The position numbers and the translations under genes are program-made. This document shows, one piece after another, positions 1 to 6,119 of a stretch of 6,119 nucleotides of DNA (its first letter is position 1; every line of letters begins with the position of its first letter). The notes under the pieces are model-generated. The model ran no database searches. It was not told where the DNA came from and saw nothing but the letters and a program-made list of their open reading frames with translations. The stretch is from an uncultured Planctomycetaceae bacterium. GTDB taxonomy: Bacteria; Planctomycetota; Planctomycetia; Pirellulales; UBA1268. The stretch spans positions 1 to 6,119 of the forward strand of contig CAISKG010000271.1 in NCBI GenBank assembly GCA_903885855.1, given 5' to 3'.

Positions 1-62
1 AGGCGATCGCCGCGGCCGCGCACGCCGCGCCCCCGACCGAGCCCCGGGCCCCCCGCGCCGGC

Positions 63-614
63 GTGGCGGCGGCGGAAGGGGGCGCCGCCGGGCCGGCAGC
101 TCCCTACCGGCCGCACGGCCTGTTCGGCGACGCGCGCCGCTCGGCGCGCGACCGGGGGGGCAACGTCGTGGTGCTGGGATTGAACTACCTGTGGCGCAAC
201 TGGTTCCTCGGGAACCTCGTGCGCGTGGCCCCGGTGGGCGTGCGCAACGTCCTCCACCGCCTCCGCGGCGTGCGCATGGGACGCGACTGCTTCATCGATC
301 CCGGGGCCACGCTCGAGACGGCCTACCCCGAGAACATCACCCTCGGCGACGACGTGCGCGTCACGGCCGGCGCGATCGTGATGACGCACATCAAGGCGCC
401 GCACCGCCTGCGCGACCTCGGCCACGTGCCCGTCGTCGTGGAGCCGGTGCGGCTCGGTTCGCACTCCTTCATCGGCGTCAATTCGGTCGTCATGCCGGGG
501 GTGACCGTCGGCGAGGGGGCCGTGGTGGCGTCGGGGGCGGTGGTGCTCGCCGACGTCCCCCCCTACACGATGGTCGCCGGCAATCCCGCCAAGGTCGTGA
601 AGCGCTTCACTTGA
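63..614 (+). CDS. Hexapeptide-repeat (left-handed beta-helix) acyltransferase, 5' end uncertain
   Basis: Probable O-acetyltransferase of the WcaF/NodL/LacA/CysE-like superfamily, using acetyl-CoA (or another acyl-CoA) to decorate a sugar of the locus polysaccharide in the cytoplasm. With the GTG at 63 it has 183 residues. Residues 1-33 are low-complexity Ala/Gly/Arg and not family-like. Residues 34-70 (NYLWRNWFLGNLV and following) form an amphipathic lead-in. Imperfect hexapeptide repeats run from about 72 to 105 and 130 to 165. The segment VMTHIKAPHR (107-116) carries the likely catalytic His109, matching the THD-type histidine of the family, and the end PPYTMVAGNPAKVVKRF is the classic C-terminal signature. 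The frame is open to the window edge, so GTG 63 is only the first usable start seen; the true start may lie upstream, or further in at GTG 168 or 171. It stops 7 nt before the deacetylase. The acyltransferase call is firm; acyl group and acceptor cannot be read. Confidence 0.88.
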   Translation: MAAAEGGAAGPAAPYRPHGLFGDARRSARDRGGNVVVLGLNYLWRNWFLGNLVRVAPVGVRNVLHRLRGVRMGRDCFIDPGATLETAYPENITLGDDVRVTAGAIVMTHIKAPHRLRDLGHVPVVVEPVRLGSHSFIGVNSVVMPGVTVGEGAVVASGAVVLADVPPYTMVAGNPAKVVKRFT

Positions 615-621
615 GAGCCCC

Positions 622-1560
622 ATGGACCACGGCGAACAACCGCTGAACGCGTTCTGCGTCGATCTCGAGGAGTGGTTCCACGCCTTCGGGATCCGCAGCC
701 GCTACAACGACCCGCGCACCTGGGACGACGCGCCGTCGTGCGTGGTCGGCGACACGGAGACGCTGATGCGCCTCCTCGACCGGGCGGGCTGCCGCGGCAC
801 GTTCCTCACGGTGGGATGGGTGGCACGGAAGTTCCCCGACCTCGTGCGCCGGCTCGCGCGCGAGGGGCACGAGGTGGGCTGCCACAGCTACTGGCACCGG
901 CTCGTGTACATGCTCGAGCCGGAGGAATTCGAGCGCGATCTGGTGGCGGCGCTCGACGTGCTCCGCGAGACGAGCGGCCAGCCCGTCGACACCTACCGCG
1001 CGCCCGGCTTCTCGGTGAAGGACGACACCTTCTGGTGCTACCCGATCCTGCGCCGCCACGGCGTGACGACCGACGTGTCGGTGGTGCCGGCGCGGCGCGA
1101 CCACGGCGGGGTGTCGGGATTCCCGCGCGACCCGTTCGTCATGGAGACCGCCGCCGGGGATCTGCGCTGCTTCCCGGTGTCGGTGATGACGCTGGCGGGG
1201 CGGCGGATCCCCTTCTCGGGCGGCGGCTACCTGCGGCTCTTCCCGCTGTCGGTCGTGGAGGCCGGCTTCCGCGAAAACCACCGCGCCGGCCGGCCGGGGA
1301 TGTCGTACATCCATCCGCGCGAGATCAACCCCCGCCAGCCGCGCTTCGAGAAGCCGCCGCTGTGGCGGCCGGTGGAGCGGCTCAAGTACCTCAAGTACTA
1401 CGTCAACATCGCCGGCGCGGAGGCGAAGCTGGCGCACCTGCTGCGCACCTTCCGCTTCACCACGGTGCGCGAGGTGCTCGCGCGGCAGTCGTCGTGGCCC
1501 CGCTTCCAGGTCGAGGGGGGAGGCGAGGGGAGACGCCCCTACGCGCTCGTTCCCGCGTAG
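622..1560 (+). CDS. Polysaccharide deacetylase, NodB domain with DUF3473-like C-terminus (XrtA/PEP-CTERM EPS type)
   Basis: A carbohydrate esterase 4-type, metal-dependent deacetylase of 312 residues, expected to remove acetyl groups from N-acetylated (or O-acetylated) sugars of the EPS. The first NodB motif is FCVDLEEWFH (11-20), with Asp14 as likely base and an adjacent acidic ligand. The second is CHSYWH, giving the metal ligands His88 and His92. The third is YRAPGFS (125-131), with the conserved Arg126. The C-terminal part has the hallmarks of the exosortase-associated subgroup: SGGGYLRLFP (199-208) and YIHPREINPRQPR (229-241), the latter close to the family's HPWEIDPxQPR. I see no signal peptide, so it is probably cytoplasmic, as usual for this subgroup. 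The ATG at 622 follows a GAGAG stretch overlapping the previous stop codon and puts the first beta strand in the usual place. Homologues typically sit beside glycosyltransferases and exosortase genes, as the neighbours here partly show. The last 25 residues are poorly conserved. Confidence 0.93.
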   Translation: MDHGEQPLNAFCVDLEEWFHAFGIRSRYNDPRTWDDAPSCVVGDTETLMRLLDRAGCRGTFLTVGWVARKFPDLVRRLAREGHEVGCHSYWHRLVYMLEPEEFERDLVAALDVLRETSGQPVDTYRAPGFSVKDDTFWCYPILRRHGVTTDVSVVPARRDHGGVSGFPRDPFVMETAAGDLRCFPVSVMTLAGRRIPFSGGGYLRLFPLSVVEAGFRENHRAGRPGMSYIHPREINPRQPRFEKPPLWRPVERLKYLKYYVNIAGAEAKLAHLLRTFRFTTVREVLARQSSWPRFQVEGGGEGRRPYALVPA

Positions 1561-1572
1561 GACGCCCCGCGC

Positions 1573-2685
1573 ATGAGACTCGCCATCGCCGCCCACGATC
1601 CGGCCACCACGTCGGAGACCTTCATCCGCATGCAGTACGAGCGGCTGCCGTGCGCGCTGGCGATCCACGGCGGCCCGGTGGCCTCCGAGACCCGGCCGGG
1701 CGGGGCGATCGCGCCCCTGCGCAGCCTGCGCGGCATGGCGGAGACCGCCTGGGACGTCGGCGTGCGGCGCACGCGTTGGGAGGGGCCGCAGACGCGGGAG
1801 CTCGCGCGCCGGCTTGCGCGCGCCCGGATCGACACCATGCTCGTCAATTTCGGCACCCACGCCGCCGCGCTCCTGCCGGCGTGCGAGGCGGCGGGGGTGC
1901 GGATCGTCCCCCACTTCCACGGCAGCGACGCCCACACCGCGTCGGTCGTCGAGGCCCACCGCGCCGGCTACCGCGACCTGGCCGCCCGGGCCCACCGGGT
2001 GGTGGCGGTGTCGCGCCATATGATCGGGGCGCTGGTGGCCCTCGGCTTCCCGGAGGAGAAGATGCGCCTCGTGCGCTGCGGGGTCGACACGGGGCGGTTC
2101 ACCCCCCGTGCCGCGCCGCCGGCGGATCCGCTGTTCTTCGGGGTCGGGCGCTTCGTCGACAAGAAGGCCCCCTACCTCACGCTCCTGGCGTTCCGGGCGG
2201 TGCGCGAGCGGCATCCGCGTGCCCGGCTCGTGCTGGCCGGCGACGGCCAGCTCCTCGAAGTGACGCGCAACCTCAGCCACGCCCTCGGCCTCGACGGCGC
2301 GGTCGAGCTGCCGGGGAGCCTGTCCCACGAGGCGGTGGCCCGCCACATGCTCGCCGCCACGGCCTTCGTCCAGCACTCCATCTGCCCCCGCGAGGGGCCG
2401 GCGCGTGGCGACTGCGAAGGCACGCCCGTGGCGGTCCTCGAGGCGATGATCTGCGGTCTGCCGATCGTGGCCACGCGCCACGCGGGCATCGGCGAGGTGG
2501 TGGAGCAGGGGGTGAGCGGCCTGCTCGTCGAGGAGCGCGACGTGGACGGGATGGCCGGGGCGATGCTCAGCGTGTGCGACGATCCCGCGCTCGGCGTGCG
2601 GCTCGGCGCCGCGGCCCGCACGGCGGCCCTCGAGCGCCACACCGCCGAGCGCTACGTCGCCGGGCTGCTCGAGGCCCTCGCATGA
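1573..2685 (+). CDS. GT4-family glycosyltransferase (WcaL-like, GT-B fold)
   Basis: A retaining GT-B glycosyltransferase of 370 residues, a normal length for family GT4, that would transfer a sugar from a nucleotide-sugar donor to the growing lipid-linked glycan at the cytoplasmic membrane face. The N-terminal acceptor domain contains PHFHGSDAH (113-121), resembling the HFHGxDA motif of colanic-acid WcaL-like enzymes. AVSRHM (145-150) marks the end of that domain. The C-terminal donor domain starts around LFFGVGRFVDKKAP (187-200), with LVLAGDGQL at 219-227. The donor-site EX7E motif is intact, with Glu282 and Glu290 in GDCEGTPVAVLEAM (279-292), followed by GLPIVAT (295-301). The ATG at 1573 follows the deacetylase stop by 12 nt, with an AGGA sequence overlapping that stop about 10 nt upstream. 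Its stop codon overlaps the next start (ATGA), suggesting translational coupling. Donor sugar and linkage cannot be assigned. Confidence 0.92.
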   Translation: MRLAIAAHDPATTSETFIRMQYERLPCALAIHGGPVASETRPGGAIAPLRSLRGMAETAWDVGVRRTRWEGPQTRELARRLARARIDTMLVNFGTHAAALLPACEAAGVRIVPHFHGSDAHTASVVEAHRAGYRDLAARAHRVVAVSRHMIGALVALGFPEEKMRLVRCGVDTGRFTPRAAPPADPLFFGVGRFVDKKAPYLTLLAFRAVRERHPRARLVLAGDGQLLEVTRNLSHALGLDGAVELPGSLSHEAVARHMLAATAFVQHSICPREGPARGDCEGTPVAVLEAMICGLPIVATRHAGIGEVVEQGVSGLLVEERDVDGMAGAMLSVCDDPALGVRLGAAARTAALERHTAERYVAGLLEALA

Positions 2686-3641
2686 GCGCGGGGGCGCCCG
2701 ACGTGACGGTCGTGATCCCCAACCGCGACCAGGGGGCGTTCCTCGCCGCGGCGATCGATTCGGCGCTCGCCGATCCCGGTCTGCGGGTGGAGGTGATCGT
2801 CGTCGACGACGGCTCCTCCGACGACTCGCCGGCCGTCGTGGGCCGCTACGGGGGGCGGATCCGGGCGCTCGGGTCGGACGGCTCCGGCGCCTGCCGGGCG
2901 CGTAATCTCGGGCTCGCGGCGGCTTCCGCGCGGTACGTGAAGTTCCTCGACGCCGACGATTTCCTCCTCCCCGGCGCATTGGCGGCGCAGTTGTCCTGGA
3001 TGGATCGCCACGCGGCGCCGGAGACGGTCGTCTGCGGCGACGTGCGCTGGGTGGACGCGCACGGCGCCCACCTCGCCCCGCCGCCGGCGCCCGCCGCCGG
3101 TCTGTCGGAGGTGGAGCGGATGGTGCTCCACGCCCCCCTCACCGCGTCGCCGCTGCACCGCGCGGAGCTCGTGCGCCGGGTCGGGGGATTCGACGAGCGC
3201 GTGCCGCGCGGGCAGGAGTACGACCTCCACCTGCGGATGTGGCTCGACGGGACGCGCTTCCACCACGTTCCCGGGGAGGTGTACGCCTACCGTCAGCACG
3301 GCTCCGGGCGGATCAGCGGCGGTGACGCGGACGCCGCGGTGGCCCGCGGCCGCCTGGGGTCGCTCGAGCGGATCAGGGCCCTGGCGGAGCGGCGCTTCGG
3401 CACGCCGTTGCCCACGGACCTCGCGGCGGCGCTGGCCCGGCAGTATTGGCGGATCGGACGGCGCTCGGTGCAGAGCGGGCTCCCCGCGGTGGCCGCGGAG
3501 TACTTCGCGGTGGCGCGGCGGCTCGACGGCGGCGTGTGCGAGGGATCGGCCGCCTACCGGATATGCTGCGCCGTCTTCGGCCCCGTCCGGGGGGAGGCGG
3601 TGGTGTCGGGTGCCAAGCGGCTGCTCGGAGCGGCTTCGTGA
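2682..3641 (+). CDS. GT2-family glycosyltransferase (GT-A fold)
   Basis: An inverting GT-A glycosyltransferase of 319 residues. The N-terminus DVTVVIPNRDQGAFLAAAIDSAL (7-29) is the standard GT2 nucleotide-binding start. VIVVDDGSSDDS (38-49) holds the donor-binding Asp pair, GACRARNLGL (69-78) is the usual follow-on, and YVKFLDADDF (85-94) contains the DxD metal-binding motif at 90-92. GGFDERVPRGQEYDLHLRM (168-186) matches the late GT2 block carrying the likely catalytic acid region (QEYD). The final 100 residues are a helical tail rich in Arg and Ala. I see no transmembrane segment, so it is probably a peripheral cytoplasmic enzyme. The frame stays open for some 2 kb upstream, but GT2 homology begins only after the ATG at 2682, which overlaps the previous stop as ATGA and has a GAGG Shine-Dalgarno-like site 7 nt upstream. 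Donor and acceptor are unknown. Confidence 0.93.
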   Translation: MSAGAPDVTVVIPNRDQGAFLAAAIDSALADPGLRVEVIVVDDGSSDDSPAVVGRYGGRIRALGSDGSGACRARNLGLAAASARYVKFLDADDFLLPGALAAQLSWMDRHAAPETVVCGDVRWVDAHGAHLAPPPAPAAGLSEVERMVLHAPLTASPLHRAELVRRVGGFDERVPRGQEYDLHLRMWLDGTRFHHVPGEVYAYRQHGSGRISGGDADAAVARGRLGSLERIRALAERRFGTPLPTDLAAALARQYWRIGRRSVQSGLPAVAAEYFAVARRLDGGVCEGSAAYRICCAVFGPVRGEAVVSGAKRLLGAAS

Positions 3642-3693
3642 TCCATCCTCCGGAGTCGGAATCCGGGCGGCCCGCCGGCCGCCCCTGCCCACC
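3642..3693 (+). other. Short intergenic spacer, largest gap in the operon
   Basis: These 52 bases separate the GT2 stop from the next ATG. They are GC-rich with no A/T-rich promoter-like boxes, no stem-loop followed by a T run, and no clear Shine-Dalgarno next to the ATG at 3694; a GGAG lies too far upstream to serve it. The gap could be a true spacer, or could hide a mis-placed start of the downstream gene. Confidence 0.4.
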
Positions 3694-4821
3694 ATGAGCC
3701 CCTCCGACACGCCGCCGATCGCCGGACCGCAGCCGATCGCCCTCCCCCGCGCTCCGGGGCCGGGGCGCGACGGCCTGCGGATCATGTTCTTCTGGACCGA
3801 CATCTCCGGCTACATGGCGGCCTGCTGGAGCGAGCTGGCACGAAGGCCCGGCGTCGAGTTGCGCGTCGCCACCTACGACCGCCAGACGGCGACCGCCTTC
3901 GACGCCAGCCTCATGGGCGGGGTCGACTGGCTCCCGCTCGACGAGCGGCGCCGCTTCGACGCCGCGTACCTGGCGCGCGAGGTCGCCGCCTTCGACGCCG
4001 ACGTGGTCGTGCTGGCGGGATGGCTCAACCGCGCCTACCGCCGGCTGCCGGTGCTCGCCGCGGCCCCCGGCCGGCGCTTCGTGATGGGCATGGACACGCC
4101 CTGGCGCGGCACGCTGCGGCAGCACGTGGCACGCTGGCCGCTCCGGGGCTATCTGCGGCGCATCGACATGGTGTTCGTCACGGGGGAGCGCTGTTGGCAG
4201 TACGCCCGCCGCCTCGGATTCGGCGAGCGGCGCATCCGGCGCGGCGTCTACGGCGTCGATACGGTTTCCCTCGGCCGCGTCGATGACGCGCGGCGCGCCG
4301 CAGGGCCCTGGCCACGGCGATTCCTCTACTGCGGGCAGTACGTCGGGCGGAAGGGCTTCGACCTGCTGCTGGCGGCCCACGCGGAGTACCGGCGGCGGGT
4401 GGCCGATCCCTGGCCGCTGGCCTGCTGCGGCAAGGGGGAACTGGCCGGGGCGATCCGCGGCGCGGAAGGGATCACCGACCTGGGATTCCTCCAGCCGGCG
4501 CAGGTCCGCGAAGCGATGGCCCAGAGCGGCGCCCTCGTCCTTCCCAGCCTCTACGATCCCTGGCCGCTGGTGGTCGTGGAGTCGTCGGCCGCCGGCCTGC
4601 CGGTGGTGGCCAGCGGGGCGTGCGGATCGACGGTGGAACTCGTCCGCGACGGCTTCTCCGGCTTCACGTTCGCCACCGGCGACCGCGACGCGCTGGTGGA
4701 GGCGCTCGAGCGCGTGCACCATTGCCCGTCGCTGCCCGACATCGGCCGCCGTGCCCGCGCTTTCGCGGAGCCCTACGGCACCGTCCAGTGGGCCGACCGA
4801 TGGATCGCGGCGCTGTCGTGA
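3694..4821 (+). CDS. GT4-like glycosyltransferase with variant DX7E donor motif
   Basis: A GT-B glycosyltransferase of 375 residues, likely adding one sugar of the repeat unit. Residues 1-28 are a Pro-rich leader before the first Rossmann strand LRIMFFWTDISGYM (28-41). The N-domain carries VVVLAGWLNRAYR (104-116) and VMGMDTPWRGTLRQ (130-143), then DMVFVTGERCWQYARRLG (158-175). The C-domain begins at FLYCGQYVGRKGFDLLL (210-226). The donor-binding block is LPSLYDPWPLVVVESSAAGLPVVAS (283-307): the usual EX7E is Asp288 to Glu296, and the glycine usual after PW/PF in this loop is Pro291. The remainder is a normal C-terminal helix region. The start is uncertain: ATG 3694 lacks a clear ribosome site, and the in-frame ATG at 3784 (residue 31) would remove the leader but start inside the first strand. 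The gene ends just before or overlapping the next glycosyltransferase. Specificity cannot be read. Confidence 0.88.
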   Translation: MSPSDTPPIAGPQPIALPRAPGPGRDGLRIMFFWTDISGYMAACWSELARRPGVELRVATYDRQTATAFDASLMGGVDWLPLDERRRFDAAYLAREVAAFDADVVVLAGWLNRAYRRLPVLAAAPGRRFVMGMDTPWRGTLRQHVARWPLRGYLRRIDMVFVTGERCWQYARRLGFGERRIRRGVYGVDTVSLGRVDDARRAAGPWPRRFLYCGQYVGRKGFDLLLAAHAEYRRRVADPWPLACCGKGELAGAIRGAEGITDLGFLQPAQVREAMAQSGALVLPSLYDPWPLVVVESSAAGLPVVASGACGSTVELVRDGFSGFTFATGDRDALVEALERVHHCPSLPDIGRRARAFAEPYGTVQWADRWIAALS

Positions 4822-4850
4822 CCGCCTCGCCCGGCGGAGCGCGCGAGCCC

Positions 4851-5975
4851 ATGCACGTGGTGCACGTGATCAGCGACGTGGCCCGGGCCGGCGGGGGCAC
4901 GTCGACGTTCGTCGCCGATCTGGCCCGGGAACAGGCCCGCGTCGTCGGCGACCGGATCACCATCCTCTGCGGCCGCCGCGGCGACGACGACACGGTGCCG
5001 ATCGACCCCGCGGTGCGCGTCGTCGACGCCGGCAGGCCGCCGCGCCTCGACGCCGCCCTGGCGGGCCTCGCCGCGCGGGAGCGAATCGACGTCGTCCACG
5101 TCCACGGGCTGTGGGAGCCTGTGATCCACGCCGTCTGCGGCGCCATCCGCGCGCTCGCCATCCCCCAGGTGACGTCCCCCCACGGGATGCTCGAGCCCGG
5201 GGCGCTGGCGCTCAAGCGCTGGAAGAAGCAGGCGGCGCTCGTGCTCTACCAGCGCGGCGATCTCGTCGGCGCCGACTGCCTCCATGCGACGGCCGCGGAG
5301 GAGGCCGGGAATCTGCGCCGGCTCGGCCTGCGCCAGCCGATCATCGTCGTCCCGCCGGGCCTCGATCTCCCGGCCGAGCCCGCCGCGCCCCCGGCGGCCT
5401 CCGCCCCGCGCGTCGCCCTCTTCTTTTCGCGGATCACCCCCAAGAAGAACGTCCTCGGCCTCGTCGGGGTCTGGGCGGCGGTGCGGCCGGCGGGCTGGAA
5501 GCTGGTGATCGCCGGGCCGGACGACGGCGGGCACGCCGACGCCGTCCGGGCCGCCGTGGAGCGTGCCGGCATCGCCGGTGACGTGACCGTGCTCGGGCCG
5601 CAGTACGGCGCCGACAAGGACCGGCTGTTCCGCGGGGCGGCGCTCTTCGTGCTGCCGTCGTTCTCGGAGAACTTCGGGATCGTGATCCTCGAGGCCCTCG
5701 GGCACGCGCTCCCCGTGATCACCACCACCGGCACCCCCTGGCAGGAGCTGCCGCGGGCCGGCGCGGGGTGGTGGGTCGATCCCGACCCCGCCGCGCTCGA
5801 GCGGGCGCTGCGTGAGGCGGTCGCCCGCCCGGACGCCGAGTTGCGCGCGATGGGGGAACGGGGCCGGGTGATCGCCCGGGAGGGCTACGGCTGGAGCGGC
5901 GTCACGGCGCGGATGCGTGCCGCGTACGCCTGGGCCATGGGGCGGGGGCCGAAGCCCGAATGCGTGCTCCTCTGA
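4851..5975 (+). CDS. GT4-family glycosyltransferase (GT-B fold)
   Basis: A retaining GT4 enzyme of 374 residues from the ATG at 4851. The N-domain begins MHVVHVISDVARAGGGTSTFV (1-21), with the glycine-rich acceptor-side loop typical of the family, followed by VVHVHGLWEP (81-90) and TSPHGMLEPGAL (108-119). The latter is characteristic of a GT4 subgroup common in EPS clusters, as is LKRWKKQAALVLYQRGDLVGADCLHATAAEE (121-151). The C-domain holds VALFFSRITPKKNVLGLV (188-205) with the phosphate-binding Arg/Lys residues, and PSFSENFGIVILEALGHALPVITT (269-292) with an intact EX7E motif, Glu273 and Glu281. Three starts are possible: ATG 4851 with GGAG 11 nt upstream and a family-like N-terminus, GTG 4818 overlapping the previous stop as GTGA, and ATG 4800. 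I prefer 4851, although 4818 would mimic the ATGA coupling earlier in the operon. Its 3' end overlaps the next gene by 16 nt. Confidence 0.92.
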   Translation: MHVVHVISDVARAGGGTSTFVADLAREQARVVGDRITILCGRRGDDDTVPIDPAVRVVDAGRPPRLDAALAGLAARERIDVVHVHGLWEPVIHAVCGAIRALAIPQVTSPHGMLEPGALALKRWKKQAALVLYQRGDLVGADCLHATAAEEAGNLRRLGLRQPIIVVPPGLDLPAEPAAPPAASAPRVALFFSRITPKKNVLGLVGVWAAVRPAGWKLVIAGPDDGGHADAVRAAVERAGIAGDVTVLGPQYGADKDRLFRGAALFVLPSFSENFGIVILEALGHALPVITTTGTPWQELPRAGAGWWVDPDPAALERALREAVARPDAELRAMGERGRVIAREGYGWSGVTARMRAAYAWAMGRGPKPECVLL

Positions 5976-6119
5976 AAGCCGCGCTCCCCGGTGGCGTCGG
6001 GGCGGCGACGGCGCTGCTCGGCGCGGCGGCGGTGCTCGCGCCGCTGGCCCTGGGGGCCACGCCGTCGATCGCACGCGCGGCGCTCGAGGCCACGGTCACC
6101 CTGGCGGTGGTGGCGTGGG
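5960..6119 (+). CDS. Membrane protein N-terminus, probable O-antigen ligase/polymerase (partial, runs off right edge)
   Basis: An open frame from the ATG at 5960 continues without a stop to the window end, giving 53 complete codons. It begins MRAPLKAALPGG, a short basic cytoplasmic lead, then a hydrophobic segment at about 14-32 (ATALLGAAAVLAPLALG), a short loop with ATPSIARAALEA, and the start of a second hydrophobic segment from about 44 (TVTLAVVAW). The layout of first membrane helix, then LAPLALG-x(5-8)-polar loop and next helix, is what O-antigen ligase/Wzy-like polymerases usually show at the N-terminus, and such a gene is expected in this cluster. The start overlaps the end of the upstream glycosyltransferase by 16 nt, typical of coupled translation. 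With so little sequence the family call is tentative; another multi-pass membrane protein of the locus, such as a flippase or exosortase, is possible. Confidence 0.68.
   Translation, partial: MRAPLKAALPGGVGAATALLGAAAVLAPLALGATPSIARAALEATVTLAVVAW

Noticed and set aside
672..2681. Stop-free + frame of about 2 kb in front of the GT2 gene, which could be read as one giant 989-residue protein.
   Set aside because: It overlaps the well-supported deacetylase and GT4 genes in another frame, and its translation is Arg/Ala/Pro/Gly-rich with no domain. Stop codons are rare in off-frames at this GC content.
607..2979. Long antisense open frame (790 codons) opposite the deacetylase, GT4 and GT2 genes.
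   Set aside because: Its composition is Arg/His/Ala-rich shadow sequence with no recognisable domain, and it is fully explained by the high third-position GC of the sense genes.
4283..5581. Long alternative + frame spanning two glycosyltransferase genes.
   Set aside because: The translation is low-complexity Arg/Ala/Pro/Ser and overlaps the motif-bearing frames of both genes.
5961..5975. The last glycosyltransferase ends in CVLL, which looks like a eukaryotic CaaX prenylation box.
   Set aside because: Bacteria generally lack protein prenyltransferases, and this segment doubles as the start of the overlapping next gene, so the motif is most likely chance.
2652..6074. Further long antisense frames (383, 449 and 433 codons) along the glycosyltransferase genes.
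   Set aside because: Same high-GC shadow effect; each lies opposite a gene with clear motifs, and none shows family features or a credible ribosome site.
5960..6119. Search for a terminator or promoter between the last glycosyltransferase and the membrane protein.
   Set aside because: The genes overlap; there is no stem-loop with a T run and no A/T-rich box, consistent with continued transcription.

Overview
The window is very GC-rich (roughly 70% or more by eye) and almost entirely coding on the + strand. It lies inside a cell-surface polysaccharide (exopolysaccharide, capsule or O-antigen type) biosynthesis operon. I recognise seven genes in order: a hexapeptide-repeat acyltransferase (5' end uncertain), a NodB-type polysaccharide deacetylase with the C-terminal DUF3473-like region found in exosortase/PEP-CTERM-linked EPS loci, a GT4 glycosyltransferase, a GT2 (GT-A fold) glycosyltransferase, two more GT4 glycosyltransferases, and the first 53 codons of a hydrophobic protein that looks like an O-antigen ligase/polymerase (Wzy/WaaL-like).

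Layout: acyltransferase 63-614; 7 nt gap; deacetylase 622-1560; 12 nt gap; GT4 1573-2685; 4-nt ATGA overlap; GT2 2682-3641; 52 nt gap; GT4 3694-4821; then GT4 from about 4851 (or 4818, with a GTGA overlap) to 5975; 16-nt overlap; polymerase/ligase start at 5960, running off the right edge. The tight spacing, shared strand, overlapping starts and stops, and lack of any visible terminator or promoter point to one co-transcribed, translationally coupled unit that extends beyond both window edges. No stretch longer than 60 bases or so is non-coding. I saw no RNA genes, mobile elements, CRISPR or long repeats.

How the genes would work together (inference): four glycosyltransferases assemble an oligosaccharide repeat on a lipid carrier at the cytoplasmic face. 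The acyltransferase adds an acetyl or other acyl group, the deacetylase removes N- or O-acetyl groups from a sugar, and the membrane protein polymerises or ligates the product. The initiating phosphoglycosyltransferase, flippase and export genes are not in the window and would be expected nearby.

Organism: the extreme GC content, the DUF3473-type deacetylase and the style of the glycosyltransferases (for example a GMDTPWRGT motif and a PHGMLEP motif) would fit a high-GC Gram-negative-type bacterium. A planctomycete is my best guess, with Myxococcota, Acidobacteriota or a proteobacterium possible. This is an impression, not a demonstrated assignment. I found no clear evidence of a previously undescribed system. 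The points most worth a second look are the link to an exosortase-type locus, the unannotated membrane protein at the right edge, the variant active-site acid in the 3694-4821 glycosyltransferase, and the uncertain starts.
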